Source: Adiantum capillus-veneris (lineage: Eukaryota; Streptophyta; Polypodiopsida; Polypodiales; Pteridaceae). Taken from it: a stretch of 64,000 nt of DNA. Positions 1-13,038 of this stretch are shown piece by piece. The position numbers were made by a program, and so were the translations under genes. The stretch is from contig CM043966.1 in the NCBI GenBank assembly GCA_014529385.2, positions 111,567,968 through 111,631,967 of the forward strand. The letters are read 5' to 3'. Each line of letters begins with the position of its first letter. Within the stretch, counting starts at the first letter, position 1. The notes below the pieces were generated by a model that ran no database searches, was not told where the DNA came from, and worked only from the letters and a program-made list of their open reading frames with translations.

Positions 1-1
1 G

Positions 2-2110
2 CAAAATCTAAAAGGCAAGCATGTTGAGAGCTTTGGTGACTTGACTCTTGAGGATATGTATATGCATTGTAAGAACCTCTATGAGCAACCCAATGTTGAT
101 AAGATGGAGGGTTGTAGCTCCCTTCCATTTATGTCTCCCTTCTTTACCATTGAAGATGTATGCCGCACGCTTGAGAAACTTGCTACTCGCAAGGCAGGTG
201 ACCTTCAAGGTGTCAAGGCTGAAATGATTAAATGGACAAGCAAGAAAACACGATATTGGATATGCGATATGTTTAACCTTGCACTTCAGTATGGCATGCC
301 TCATGATTGGAGTGTAAATTGGATCAAACCTTTGCACAAAGGAGGAGATGTAAACAATGTGAACAACTATCGCACTATAATGGTTGGTTCTTAGATGGCA
401 AAGTTATTTGGATGTATCATGGAGATGAAGATAAGTGAATGGGATGAAAAGAATGGCAAACGTGTGCTTGGCCAAGCAGGTTTTCGAAAGCATCATAGCA
501 CTATTGATCACCTTGTCACTCTTCGAGTTCTTATGGAAACGTCTCGATTGAAAGGAAAAAAGTTGTATGGTTGCTTTGTGGATTTCAAGAAAGCTTTTGA
601 CATGGTACCGCGAGGAAATCTTTGGAGACGTATGCAAAGCCTTCAAGTGCCGAGAGAATTTATGCATGCAGTCTTTCGCATCTACCAAAAAGTGATATGT
701 CGATTACGTATGGGAGATGGAATTTCAGAATTTTTTGCAAGCACTATTGGTGTCAAACAGGGATGCCCACTTTCCCCAACCCTCTTTGGGATACTCATTG
801 ATGAATTGGAATGCATGGTTCTTGATTCTATGCAGCAAGAAGGCATAGAAGAGGTTAAGATCGGAAATGCGGTGATCATGATTTTGCTTTATGCCGATGA
901 TGTAGTGCTCTTGGCACATACCTTAGAAGATGCACAAAAGCTTATGAGTGTCTTGGAACGCTTTTGCCTACATAGTGGGCTGATTGTCAATGGATCCAAA
1001 ACCAAGGTTATGCTTGTAAAGACCCTCAATGACGAAAATCCATGCATTGTATACAACAATGAGAAACTTGAAGTGGTAGATCACTTCAAGTACCTTGGCC
1101 TTGAGGTTCCATCCAATCATAAATGGAAGGATTGTGCAATGCGTCGCTTGGAAGCTGGAAAGAGGGCTTATTATGCATTTGAGAACATGTGCAATGCAAG
1201 AGAGATCAAGTGTTGGGCTCTCAAAAAGTACCTCTTTGACGCATTGGTGACACCGGTGCTTCTTTATGGAGTGGAGGTGTGGGGTGAAAGCAGCGGGAAG
1301 TCTACTTGGAAAGAGTTTGAGAATGTCCAAAAGTGTTTTCTCACCAACTTTCTCCAAGTCAAGACACAAACACCCTACATGCTCTTACTTCTTGAGTCCG
1401 GATCGCTTCCCATTGAGGTCTTGGGCATGGAAAGGGTTGTGGAGTACATGCGTAAGGCACAATGTAGCCCTTTGCATCGACTTCCTAGAATCGCATATGA
1501 AGCAAGTCAAAAGGTTCAAAAGACATGCAAGAGCAAAATACTAAGTTCGGGGTGGATGCTTGGTAAGAAATGGTTTGGCAGATGGGATGCATGTCACTTG
1601 GTCAAGGATGCGTCGATCGACTCCCAAGTTAATGAGGCCTTCTTACAACGCCAATGTATCATGGCTTGGGAGAAATCCGGAGGTTCTCGCTTCAGCCGTT
1701 ACACCACACACGTTGCCCCAAACTACAAATCTCTCTTCTTCTCGGAACGAGGTAACCGAACCCATTCCTACATCCTTGAGCCCATCCCGTTGAGTGTGAT
1801 CCGCACCATTGCCTCCATTCGTCTTAGCTCCCATTCTCTACGCTGTGAGACAGGACGTTGGGGCACTGGCGAGGAGTGTCATTGACTTTGCACCTTATGC
1901 CCTCGTAAAGTACGAGAGAGTGAGTACCACACACTACTTGAGTGCTCAACTTTTGACCACATTAGGTCCTCTTTTCCCCATATATTCAGCCATGAGCTCT
2001 CCCTACATACCTTCCTCTCCCAGCCACGATGTGGACTCTCTATTGCGACGCTCATTTCAGCCATTTTTGAGCATCGAGAGTCACTTGTGAACTCCACTCA
2101 CACCACGTGA
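2..2110 (+). pseudogene. Non-LTR (LINE) reverse transcriptase, 5'-truncated by the window edge, two nonsense codons
   Basis: One reading frame runs from the window edge to the TGA at 2108-2110 and is broken only by TAG at 392-394 and TGA at 1883-1885. It encodes the C-terminal part of a LINE ORF2. In order I see an NNYRTI finger motif just before the first stop, the motif A FVDFKKAFD, the motif B GVKQGCPLSP, the catalytic YADD at about 895, a FKYLGLEV motif E, a thumb region ending LVTPVLLYGVEVWG, and past the second stop a CTLCP...H...C zinc-knuckle-like tail. The endonuclease domain would lie upstream of the window. The product would copy LINE RNA at a nicked target. The second stop fits CGA to TGA decay, because reading continues directly into the Cys-rich tail. 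The frame ends about 50 bp before a TATC repeat, which may be the element's 3' tail. The family assignment is strong; the clade is not resolved. Confidence 0.88.
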
Positions 2111-2163
2111 CATGTTCATTTGGTCCCATAGGTCATATTTGACCTCCCAGGATGATAATAGAA

Positions 2164-2470
<307 letters not shown>

Positions 2471-2628
2471 GAGTCGTAACGTCGTAGAAAACTATCCCAA
2501 GAGACCTTAAAGATCTAGTCGACGAGGAGTTGAACTCAAGACCTATTATTCAAGAGGGAAATGGCATAACCAATCTATCACACTTGGGTGATAGAAAGGT
2601 TATACCATTTTCCTCCTTTTATTGGCGT
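2471..2628 (-). mobile_element. tRNA-derived SINE-like unit, copy 1
   Basis: Read on the minus strand, the unit has an A-box-like TGTGATAGATTGGTTATGCC (about 2563-2582) and, 26 bases on, a B-box-like GAGTTCAACTCC (about 2526-2537), the spacing of a tRNA-type internal pol III promoter. A tRNA-unrelated body follows, ending near AACGTCGTTAC..., then a CTT/CT tail in the adjacent microsatellite. Similar units recur at 2653 and 2877. SINEs of this kind are non-coding and are mobilised by LINE proteins; a LINE relic lies just upstream. No folding was done, so this could instead be a decayed tRNA pseudogene that was tandemly duplicated. Confidence 0.5.
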
Positions 2629-2652
2629 GCACACACACCCACACACACACAC

Positions 2653-2837
2653 ACCCGAGAAGAAGAGTGTTTAATTTAACGTCGTAGGAAACTAATTCAA
2701 GAGACCTTAAAGATCTAGGCGACAAGGAGTTGAACTCAAGACCTGAACTCAAGACCTATTATTCAAGAAGGAAATGGCATAACCAATCTACCACACTTGG
2801 GAGATAGAAAGGTTATACCATTTTCCTCTTTTTATTG

Positions 2838-2841
<4 letters not shown>
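2653..2841 (-). mobile_element. tRNA-derived SINE-like unit, copy 2
   Basis: Near-identical to the copy at 2471-2628, in the same orientation, with a 12-bp internal duplication of the B-box-adjacent sequence (AACTCAAGACCT twice near 2731-2755). It is flanked by AC tracts on both sides, and its minus-strand 3' end carries CTCTTCTTCTCGGG. Confidence 0.5.
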
Positions 2842-2876
<35 letters not shown>

Positions 2877-2880
<4 letters not shown>

Positions 2881-2936
2881 AAGAAGAGAGTTTTAACGTC
2901 GTAGGAAACTATCCCAAGAGACGTTAAAGATTAGGT
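2877..2936 (-). mobile_element. SINE-like unit, copy 3 (3' fragment)
   Basis: Only the body and tail half of the unit is present (GAGAAGAAGAG... through the conserved AACGTCGTAGGAAACTATCC segment). It then runs into TTAGATT-rich repeats; the tRNA-like half is missing. Confidence 0.45.
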
Positions 2937-3170
2937 TAGATGTAGACTTAGGTTAGATTAGATTTAGGTTTATTTAAGTTAGACTAGATTAGATCTATGT
3001 TTATTTTTAGTTAGATTTACGTTAGATTAGATTTAGGTTTATTTACGTTAGATTTAGATTTACGTTATATTAGATTAGATTTAGGTTTATTTTGAGCTTA
3101 AGATTAGATTAGATCTAGATTTATGTTCGATGGACTAGCTTTTTTTAGATTTAGATTAGATTTTAGTGCA
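2936..3170. repeat. Degenerate TTAGATT / TTTAGGTTTATTT tandem repeat
   Basis: Irregular reiteration of TTAGATT, GATTTAGGTTTATTT and ACGTTAGATT. It is reminiscent of, but not equal to, the plant telomere unit TTTAGGG. No coding frame. Confidence 0.7.
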
Positions 3171-3774
3171 TGTCAATGAAGGTGCGCTCATGATGTAAGC
3201 ATTGTATGAAAAACACTTTCTCATATGAAAAACACTGAAAAAGACTCTGTTTTCCTACATGAGAAAATTTCTTGCGCTCATAGCCTCGACAATCCATGCG
3301 GACCAGTAATTCCATATGCATGTCCAACTGCTGCTACCATACAATAAGTCGTCATGATCAGCCAATGGAAGAGCAAATTGAGCCTACACAGAAATTAGTG
3401 ATGCAAGATGACGATTCCAAGGGTCTCACACACACACACACACACACACACAACATCCCATCAAATATAGAGTAAGAATTAAGTGCTTTGAGCAGGCATT
3501 AGCTACATTGCAAGAATGGTGTACAAAGATCTACTGTGAAAAGATGTTAAGATGATGTGAAATGCTACACCTAAAGAAGAGGCAAAGGGGTTTGTCCACT
3601 ACATGCACTATCATGTAGACGTGGGTGTGTAGATTTCTTGTACCCACAAATATAGGAATTGACCAATAAAGACAAGATTATAACCCGGTGGTTCTGATCT
3701 CGTGCACCTCTAGACCGAGGTGTGCGGGGATTGGACATGACTAGAGAATGTGAGGTAGTTTACAGTGTGAACAA

Positions 3775-3782
<8 letters not shown>
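3171..3782. other. Intergenic stretch, no gene recognised
   Basis: Contains a short CA tract at about 3427-3452 and otherwise unique AT-moderate sequence. No long frame on either strand and no recognisable motif. Confidence 0.5.

Positions 3783-3850
<68 letters not shown>
3783..3850. repeat. (GA)n microsatellite, about 68 bp
   Basis: Uninterrupted GA dinucleotides. The Ser-Leu-rich minus-strand frame across it is an artefact. Confidence 0.97.
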
Positions 3851-3854
<4 letters not shown>

Positions 3855-3918
3855 AAGATGAAGAATGCCAATAAAAGATTAAATTTGTTGTCCAAGTAAT
3901 AAGGTTTTTACCCTCATT

Positions 3919-6900
3919 ATGAGTAGTGACGAGGATGTGGGGCCGTCCAGTCGAAACACCTATCTTTCAACGAGGATCTTATGTCTTTGTAATCAATGCA
4001 AGAATGTTGTGCGATGGACAAGACGCGTTTCTTTGCAGCACGTTCGCGAATTTGGCGAGTTCAATCCATTTATTATAGATCTAGTTGTTGCCAATTATAA
4101 CTCGTCGGACTTTGAGGCTGGCCAATAGGCAGAAATCTTGCAACCCAATAGACGTGTTCACAGGCGCTTTGGTCAAGTAGCATATGTGAGGCCACAAGAT
4201 GTAGCCTTTGACAGCTCGGAGGATGATCATGCAGACCACATTCCCAACAAGGCAATGTTTGAGTCTGAGATCGATGAAATGATCGAGACGATCATGGATT
4301 CAGAAAGGCTTATCTATTATGATATGAAAAGTGAAGCGGATATGCCATTGTATAATGGAGCACGTGTATCTAGATTGAAGGCGCTCCTGGTTCTTCTCAA
4401 TATGCAGGCAAAGTTTGGATGGGGTGACACTAGCATCACAGCGCTTTTCAGGTGATCTATTACAATTACTTTACTTTAATAAAAAACTCTAGATGTAAAA
4501 TGATCTAATAGATTTTTACACAATTGTACCGTATTTTTGTTGTTGTGTAGATTGCTCAAAGCGCACATACTGCCAACTGATAATGTGATGCCAGATTCCC
4601 GAGAGGAAGCAAGAAAGATTTTATGAAACTTGGGGATGGATTACAATTCAATCCACTCTTGTCCTAACGACTGCATTCTTTTTAGAGGGGAATACATAGA
4701 CATGGAGAAGTGTCCGAAATGTGATTCTGAGAGATATCGAGTAGATCTCCACTGAACAAAAATTTCGTAAAAGGTTTTGTGACATTTTTCTTTGCTTCCT
4801 TGCATCAAGCATTTCTTCGAATGTAAGTCTATGGCCGCCCTAGCATCATGGCATGAGGAGAATAAATCTTCGGATGGTGTGCTACGGATTCTTGCACATT
4901 GCATAGCCTGGAAACATATAGATGAAACATGGTCGGATTTTGCTAGGGAAGCTCAAAATTGGCGCTTAGGCCTGGCTATGGATGGCGTAAATCCATTTGG
5001 TCAAAGATCAACATCTTACAGTGTATGGCCAGTTGTCATCGTCAACTACAACATTCCCCCGTGGTTGACTACGAAGAAGGGGCACCTATGGCTAAGCTTG
5101 ATTGTGCCGAGGTGATATAAAGTGAAGAATATGGATGTGTATCTTCGTCCACTATTGGAAGAGCTAGAACAATTGTGGATTGGCATAGAAGTGGTGGATA
5201 TGAGCCGACACACAGGTCGTCGGAATGCTTTGATCAGAGGCATTCTAATGTGGACCATGCATAACTATCCCGGACTAATAGAATGCTCAGGTGATTTACA
5301 CTCCTCACTCAAACACTGTAAATCTTGGTTTTTTTGAAGCTTATCTATTATCATGTGTATACATGCAGGGCTTCAAACAAGTGGATACAGAGCATGTGTC
5401 ACATGTGGACCTAGACTAAATGCACGTAGGGCACCCTCATTGAAGAAGCAAATCTACGAAGGTCTCAAGCGTATCTTCCAGAGAATCATGTGTTATATGA
5501 TGGATTTTTGGGAAGAGAGCCACCGAGGATGTCTGGACAAGCATGGTTAGAGTAGAAGGAGATGTGTGATGACGGATTGCCCCCAGGGATGAAGAGACTA
5601 TCTCTATGGTACGATCTAGCATACCGGACCTGACTCATGATCAATCACTTGCTTGATCCAATGCACATATTCAAGAATGTGGGTAATCTACTATGGGACT
5701 ATCTGACCGGCAAGAAAGATACTTTCGGAGCCAGGGTTGACCTTAGAAATGTGGATCGTATGGAGCAATATTGGCCGCAAACAGTGTTCGATGGATCGAT
5801 AAAACTCCCTAAAACACCATGGATTTTCACAGAGCCCAAGAACGCAAAGTAAAAGAGACCATTCAATCTTTGCGGACCCCCACTGGCGTAATGCACTCGC
5901 TCCAAATGTGTTTTACTAAAGAAGGAAATCTTACTGGTTTGAAGTCACACGATTGACATAAAATGTTTCAGTATGTTCATAGTGGAATATATCATAGTGG
6001 GAATTGTGTAAAAGATTCGGTTGTGGACTTTAATATCATTGATACACGTGTTTTGCAGTTTCTTTTACCGGTGGCCATTGAGGGATGCTTGTCTCTTGAT
6101 GTCCATAACACAATCTACAAACTTGCAAAGTTGGTGCAATGGATCTCACAAAAGGAGATCAATGTAGACTCCATACCATTTGCCAAACTAAACACTGCGG
6201 AGGTTGTGTGCATGTTTGAGAAACATTTTCCTACTACCATGCTAACCATTTAGGTGCATCTTCTTGTTCACATAGGATGAGGTGGAAATAGCTGGCACAG
6301 TACATTCCACATGGATGTTCTTTTTAGAACGTTTCATGAAAACACTCAAGGGATATGTGCGGCAGAAGGCATGTTCGGAGGGTAGCATGGCAGAAGGTTG
6401 GCTGGTATCAAAGTCCCTAGTGTACATTGGAGAGTGGCTAGATGGATTTGATAAAGCCAGGGACACGCTATGGCGAACCATAGATGATGAGCGTATATCT
6501 GGGATTGTCATGTGCAATCTCGGTGTTGAGAAGAAGATGACGGAAGATCTAGAGACTAAAATCAACCGATTTTGCATGCTTCACAATCCAATGATGCAAA
6601 AGTGGATTTCACAATATGAGGATGCAAAGCAAGAGCGACAAAGGGCACGAATCGAGTGGAGACGGGGAAGACGACCACCCGATGCACTATCCGACAGGTC
6701 TGGAGAGCCTACCAACATTCAGGTTTCACAGCCAATTGAAAAGCGCACAACAGTGCGGTGAAGAAGTGACTAAGGAAGAGTGGGAGTACTCTCGGGGTTG
6801 CGCGACCAAGGTAAGCTTGCAATGTATGACTAGTGACTTTCTAGATGTTTGAACGGCCACTCATAATCTTTCTTTGTTGTAGTATAAGTCATACACAAAA

Positions 6901-7630
6901 GCATGGTGTAAAGGTCGACATTTTAGGGTGGAACGGATCGACAAAAAGCATTTTACTCAAGATTGTGGAATCATGGCAAAATTTGAACAGTCTAGTCGAC
7001 GACGGTCCTCTGATGCAGATCCTGTGGTGGTGGAACTCACTTACTTTGGCATGCTACAAGAGATTTTGAGGATCGATTATAGAGGATTTTTGTCAACTTG
7101 TTCGACGTGCAATGGTTCAAGATAATCATGGAGGGTCACAATGCTACTGTGCGTGGAGGAGAGTCTGGTTTTCTTGAGGTGGATTCAACTAAGAAATGGA
7201 CTAATCTAAGAGATACTTTCGTACTATCCGAGCATTGTAAACAAGTAAGTATGTAAATAGTTAACATCCCATTTTAGTAGTTATGTGCTTGGAAGCTCTC
7301 ATGCAAGTTATGTTTGAATGGCAGGTGATATTTCATCCTACAAAATCTGCATCAAACTGGTGGTATGCCATAGAGGTAGCCCCTCGTAGTGCACCGACGT
7401 ATGAAGGCTACCATGTGCCAATCATAGTGGCATCAATGGAGGAGATCGGAGAAGATGCTCAGTTAGAAGCCACTGAGGTGGTGCTAGACGAGCATCAAGC
7501 TACTACTCTCTATGGGGTGCATGCAGAGGATCTACAAAATGAAACGGAGGACATCTATCTAAATGGAGAGCTCTATATAGATATAGAAAGTTATGCTGAG
7601 CTATGCGAGGATGAGAGAGAGACCTCTTAA
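3919..7630 (+). pseudogene. CACTA (En/Spm-type) TNP2 transposase gene, intron-bearing, decayed
   Basis: Segments in order match the TNP2-type transposase of plant CACTA elements. An N-terminal Cys-containing region (3919-4451) is followed by the CPNDCILFRGEY and KCPKCDSERYR zinc-binding part (about 4655-4740), a catalytic-core region with AMDGVNPFGQRSTSYSVWPV (about 4978), LDPMHIFKNVGN (5645), a VHLLVHI segment near 6254, a C-terminal WMFFLERFMKTLKGYVRQKA block (6310), and a DUF4216-like tail (7090-7627). Canonical introns are visible at 4452-4550, 5291-5368, 6811-6882 and 7245-7324, each joining conserved reading. Disabling changes include TAG at 4126-4128, several stops between 4620 and 4785 in the otherwise open frame, frameshifts near 5460-5640 and 5850-5960, and TAG at about 6251. 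The protein would cut CACTA termini. No convincing terminal inverted repeats were identified. Confidence 0.85.
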
Positions 7631-7872
7631 AGCCATAAATATTGTATTTGAACAATTTTGCTCCGTTTTATAAAAACCCTGGCTGTCTAGGTACCTTCCA
7701 TGTTGTATAACGCTCTTTTGATTTTGCACTCACATCCTGGGCAATCTCCCCTTCTTTACTAGTTATGCTGAGCTTTCTATTCACGTGACTTCTTGTATTT
7801 GAGAAATTTTTCTCCATTTTATAATATATATTGTATTCACGTGGCTTTTTGTCCATTTATGTTTATATGAGT
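7631..7872. other. Short spacer between CACTA gene and E1
   Basis: AT-rich 3' flank of the transposase gene; no feature seen. Its last bases, GAGT, abut the E1 LTR. Confidence 0.5.
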
Positions 7873-9015
7873 TGTGAGCGGGATGAAAATACACACAGCG
7901 CCTCTATAACGACCTGACACACACTCTTGGAAGGATATACACACACACTATGGGGCACCACTCGGCTTACACAACACACCTGGCCGAGACAGGGAACACA
8001 CCTCTGGAGTGAGAGGAGAGAGACTATCCACTTGCCCACTCCACACAGAGACACACACACACACACACACCCAAAAAACTCAGCTCAAAAGAGAAGAATT
8101 TCTGATGTTTAGATACAAATGAGCTTGGGCTAACACCAATGGGGCAAACAGCTCACACAATATGGGTAAAAGATACCAGATACAATCACAAATTGGAGAA
8201 GAAGCTTCACTCACCGGAGAAGATTACACAAAAAAACAGCAGAAAAAGAGTGAGGAATTTGGAAAAATGAATAGCACTATAGCATCCGGAACGGCCCAAA
8301 ACCCCAGTCTACAATGTCAAAGTGCTCAAATCCGACATCGGATGAGCAGTTTACGGCCAAAACAGGCTCCAAAATGAGCAAAAACACACCTGCGGCTGTT
8401 CCTCCTCTCTTCTCCACGTTTTTTCTGGTCTTCTCTCATTTTTTTCAGTTCCCACACTTAGCTTTTTTAGTTGGGCACCCTTGGCCTTTTAGATGACCTC
8501 AAACGGACCCCGAACAGGCCAAAAACTGACCTCGCAGTTCATAGTTGTCACCTTTTTGCATCATTCGCACACCTGGCACTCAGCTTTTTTCCAATAATGC
8601 ATCTCGCCACCACGTGAAGTGGCCCCAAAAAGTGGTTCTAATGATGACCTTTCTGCATAACTCTCACCAGAAAACACCCACGTTGTGTCGATCCTCATCT
8701 GCGTGCAAATATTGACCTCGTTCGCCCTCCTGATGGCACTAGATGCCATCTGACGCACCTGCTGACCTCACGTCGTCGGCCCGCGGATAGCTTCCTCGAG
8801 AAGTTTTACGCGCTACCAACTTCACTTTATTGCAGAAAAAACACACTAATACTGATAATAGTGAAAATCGTTGCACTATGTACATGTTGTCCTACCTGTA
8901 CACATGTGGGCCCCACGTAACCACCTGGCTCTGGAAAATGGGCAATCCTTTATTTGATGCACCATGCATGTATATGTACATATGCGCAATTCCTTGCTCC
9001 AAAAAACTCCTGACA
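7873..9015 (-). repeat. E1 3' LTR
   Basis: 1143 bp. On the minus strand it begins TGTCAGGAGTTTTTTGG and ends CGCTCACA. It matches 15459-16594 over its whole length apart from a few substitutions, an AC-tract length change and a small indel near 8620/16215. It contains short AC tracts. No clear TATA box was picked out. Confidence 0.93.
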
Positions 9016-9035
9016 TAATTTGCCCATCCCCTAGC
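9016..9035 (-). promoter_or_regulatory. E1 candidate polypurine tract
   Basis: The minus strand reads TAGGGGATGGGCAAATTA immediately before the 3' LTR: purine-rich and in the expected position for priming of plus-strand DNA synthesis. It is not a perfect purine run. Confidence 0.5.
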
Positions 9036-9043
9036 CTGCTAGA

Positions 9044-10084
9044 TCATTCATGATCAGCAGCAGCAAAGAGAGATATGAGACTCGCCGCATCACAGGTCTC
9101 CTCATCCCTCACCAACATAGCTTGATCCACAGAGAGCTCATCTTGCTCCACCATCATCAACCTGGCATGATACAACTTAAGACGCAATCCATTTATCCTT
9201 GACGTATGTAAAATCCCATCCAGGTTAGCCAACTGATATGTACCATTCGGGAAACACTCCACTACCTTGAAAGGGCCTTCCCACTTAATTTGAAACTTCT
9301 TTTGGAAGGTGTTATCCAGTTTGCTGTTGTAGCGCAAAACCAAGTCATGTTTCTTGATACCCTTACTTTTAACCTTTTCATTTATCTTTGCCAAAGCCTT
9401 ATCCTGCATCTGCCCATAATGCTCCAATGCGCTCATCCTATCCAACTGGACCTCTTGTAACTGCAAGAGCCTCTCTTTGAATGCATCACTAGGCGACCCA
9501 AGAAACTTCTCTAACATCTTGACCGCAGGCAACTCTACCTCCTGAGGCAATAGTGCTTCCTTTCCATACACCAAATGAAATGGAGTAAACCCTGTACATG
9601 TCTTCACCGAAGTACGGTAAGCCCATAATGCACTAGGCAATTCCAAATCCCAATTCTTTCCTTGGTGCTCTGTCACTTTAGAAAGAATTTGTACCAACTC
9701 ACCATTAAATCTTTCATTCAAGCCATTACACTGCGGGTAATAAGGAGTGGTATGCTGGTGCCTAATCTTCATCTTTGTGCATAAGAAGTCTAGCAGTTTA
9801 GCCCTAAATCCTGGCCCCTTATCTGAAAGTAGCTCTAATGGAACCCCAAACTTGCAACATATTTCATCATACACAAATTTTGCCACATCCTTTGCAGTGA
9901 TCTGTTTTACTGCTATAGCCTCTGCCCATCTAGAGAGATAGTCCACTGCCGTCAAGATATAGCTTTTGCCCCTGCTTGTGATAGGTAACGGGCCTATTGC
10001 ATCAATCCCCCACTTTTCAAACACAACACCATAATGGTTTTTCGTAGCTCTGGCTTCAACACTCTCTTCCCAAATGCTTGACAC
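9044..10084 (-). pseudogene. E1 integrase core and C-terminal domain (frameshifted from the rest of pol)
   Basis: Encodes the DDE catalytic core and C-terminus of a gypsy integrase. I see KWGIDAIGPLP and AVDYLSRWAEA around the first Asp, LLSDKGPGF with the second Asp, and NGLNERFNGEL with the Glu about 36 residues further on. The C-terminus has a GPY/F-type module (KWEGPFKV, then YQLANLDG). It lies in a different frame from the upstream pol part, whose HHCC zinc finger ends near 10085, so a small indel at about 10040-10085 splits the integrase. The protein would insert element DNA into the genome. No chromodomain is seen. Confidence 0.88.
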
Positions 10085-13026
10085 CTATTGCAATACCTAC
10101 ACCAATGGTGAACATCCTTGTGCAAACTAGGCCATACATACCCCTCTTGCAAAATCTTATGCAAGGTGATCTTTAGAGCAAAATGGCCACCACATGTGCC
10201 TTCATGATTCTCTTCCAACACTCTGTAAAGCTCCTCCCGCCAAGGTACACGTCTCAACACGAGATCAGGCCCTTTCATGTATAAGACATCACCAATCAAT
10301 TTGTACCTGTATGCTCTACGCACAAAGCCATACTTCTTAGACTTCTGAATCTCCTTTGGAATGATTCCTGTTAGCAAAAACTCCTCTTCTTGAGCCAAAC
10401 TTTCCCGGCCATGATAAAGAGGTAAATTGGTCCTCAACACGAATAGCTCCCCAATCATGCCTTGAGCTGCTTCATGTGCCTCTCCATTTAGAGCACGTTC
10501 AATGTGTCTGATGCTCCATGCTTCAAACTTTTTTAACAGGACTTTAATTCTAAAGCACATTTCCTTCAATGAGGTGTTCTTGCTCTTCCACACACCCAGC
10601 ACTTGCTTCACCACTAACAAGGCATCACCTTTTATGCTCAACCTTTGAACCCCATGCTTCAAACAAATGTGTAATCCGGCTTCCAATGTAGCATATTCAG
10701 CCTCATTGTTACTATGCGCATCCAATTTGAACCCTCTCTTGCATACTAGCTTCCCCTCTGGATCATAAAGTGCTATACCCCCTGAAGCTGCATCATGGCT
10801 CTTTCTGTATGAACCATCAAAGAACAACACATGTGCATTGCTGATCTGTGGCACTTCTTCAACTACCTTTCTCACCACCTCTTCCTTAACAATAAGGGGA
10901 TTCTCCTTGTAGGTCAACAAATCAGCTAGGGTAGCCCTTGTACTATCTTCCACTAGAAAAGAGAACTCAAACTCTTGCAGCTTTATTACCCATTTCTTCA
11001 CCACATTTGACATGTTAATACCATTAATTAACTGTGGCAAAAAGGCATAACTCGTTAAGAAAACAAAAGGCCATGGTAGCAAGTAATGACGAAATCGTCG
11101 ACAAGCAAATATTACACTGGCCATCACTAGCTCTACTTCCGATAACTTTCTCTCCGCTACCAACTTCACTCGGCTTGCACAATACACTGGCCTCATATAA
11201 TGGCTGCCCTTCCCCTTTTGCAATAGCATAGCTCCAATGGCATCATCCCCTACTGATGGATTTACATAAAAAACTTTCTCCCAATCAGGAGCCTGCATGG
11301 CTGACAAACCCCCTAACACCTCTTTCACCTCTTGAAACACTTCTTCACACTTGTCATCCCATTGCAATGGATCATGCTTTGCCACTTGCTGTAATGGATA
11401 AAGAAGCTGCGAAGACAATGGAATAAACCATGCCATGTACTTCACTTTGTGTATAAAGGTTGCCAATTGCTTCGTACTCGTAGGTGATGGAAGAAGAATA
11501 ATAGACTTAACCTTGTCTGGATCAGCCTCAATGCCATTTTCTGACACCATGTGGCCCAATAACTTCACCCTTGGCTGTGCTAGATGACATTTCTTTGGAT
11601 TTAGTTGTCCTCCACATTCATCATATCGAGCCAATACCATCTGCAGCTTCTCATGGTGTTCAGCCCTACTGCTATAAACACAGAAGTCATCCATAAAAGC
11701 TTTAACACAACTACCAATAAATGGTTCCAACACCCAATTTGCTCTCTCTTGATAGAAGGAAGGTCCATTTGACAACCCAAATGGCAATACTGTGTAGCAA
11801 TAGCAGCCCCATGGCGTAATAAAAGTTGTCTTTGTGCGGTCTTTAAGAGCAATCTTCAATTGAAAATAGCCTGAAAAACCATCACACACACTGTACCTCT
11901 CATAACCTGCCACTGAATCCAAGATCTGATCAATGAATGGAAGAGGATATGGGTTCTTCTTAGTGGCTGCGTTTAAGGGTTTAAAATCTACACAAGTTCT
12001 CCACTTCCCATCCTTCTTTGGACTGACTACAACTGGACTCACTCATTCTGTGGTCTCCACAGGGACTATGAACCCTACCTTTAATAACTTGTCCACCTCT
12101 TCTCGCAAGGCTTCCATTTGCTCTTGACCCATCCTTCTTAGCCTTTTCCGCACTGGCTTAGCACCTTCTTTCAGCTCTATATGCATCTCTTCTCCCTTGA
12201 ACCCTCTGATCTCTTCATATGAAGTAATGAACAAATCAGGAAAACTAGCCAGCATGTGCAAATATATATCCTTCTCCATAGCTAAGAGGTCTCCACTAAT
12301 CATTTGTGTCATCAATTCCTGCTTCTTTGACAGTTCAGACTTGGTTTGCATCAGCCCTTCAATCACTTCATAAGGCCCTTCACTTTCATCTTCAACTTCA
12401 TTCGCAAATGGGACTAAACCATACTCCTGGATTTCTTTATCCATCAAAAGAAATGCAACATCAGCATCCTCATCACTGCTTGTAGTGCTATCACTGTCCT
12501 CATCTGTCACCGTGGAAGAGTCTTCATCACTAGACTCATCCTCATCTTCATAAAGCTCCTCTAATCGTTTCCTTGTGTCCATATTATAAAGGTTCTTGGT
12601 ACCTGTCTTTCCATAGAGGCTAATTGTACCATGTCGCCAATCTTGAACAGCTCCCACTACACGTAACCACGGTCTGCCCAGTATAATAGGATATGCTCCC
12701 AATCCTGCTGGCATCACATGAAAATCAACCACTGCCTTTGCATCATATGCCTCCACTTCTAAGCTCTTTACAACACCTAAGCATTTTACTTTTTGATGGT
12801 TTGCCAATCTGATCCGAAAACCTGACACCCCAGCCACTGTGAGACCCATCTTCTCAACGCATGAGTGTGTTATGACGCATATTTGGGCTCCTCCATCCAC
12901 ATAACCTTGTCCCAAATTTTTCCTTTTATGCCACACATCTACTATTGGACAAATGTCTGGTAGCTCGTCCATTGCCAACACCTTCACTGAATCTCTCTCT
13001 GGCTCTTTCTCCATTGGGTTAACCAT
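9994..13026 (-). pseudogene. E1 pol: protease, RT, RNase H, second RNase H, integrase zinc finger
   Basis: A single frame interrupted only by TGA at 12043-12045, where TGG (Trp, as in the conserved EWVSP motif of E2 and E3) has become TGA. Protease: active site VDGGAQICV near 12890 and the ILGRPWL flap partner near 12680. A strongly acidic Ser/Asp linker follows (12460-12560). RT: CVDFKPLN, CDGFSGYFQ, the catalytic FMDDF, then a connection-type RNase H (VKLVAERKLSEVELV). The second RNase H has FFDGSYRK, NNEAEYATLEAG and IKGDALLV with D, E and D in place. The integrase HHCC finger closes the frame. This polyprotein would mature the particle and copy its RNA. Upstream, the frame is continuous with gag except for one stop. 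Confidence 0.9.
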
Positions 13027-13038
13027 CCTCTTCCACTG

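Noticed and set aside
2936-3170. Interstitial telomere repeat
   Set aside because: Contains TTTAGG pieces but no run of the TTTAGGG unit; the periodicity is TTAGATT-based.
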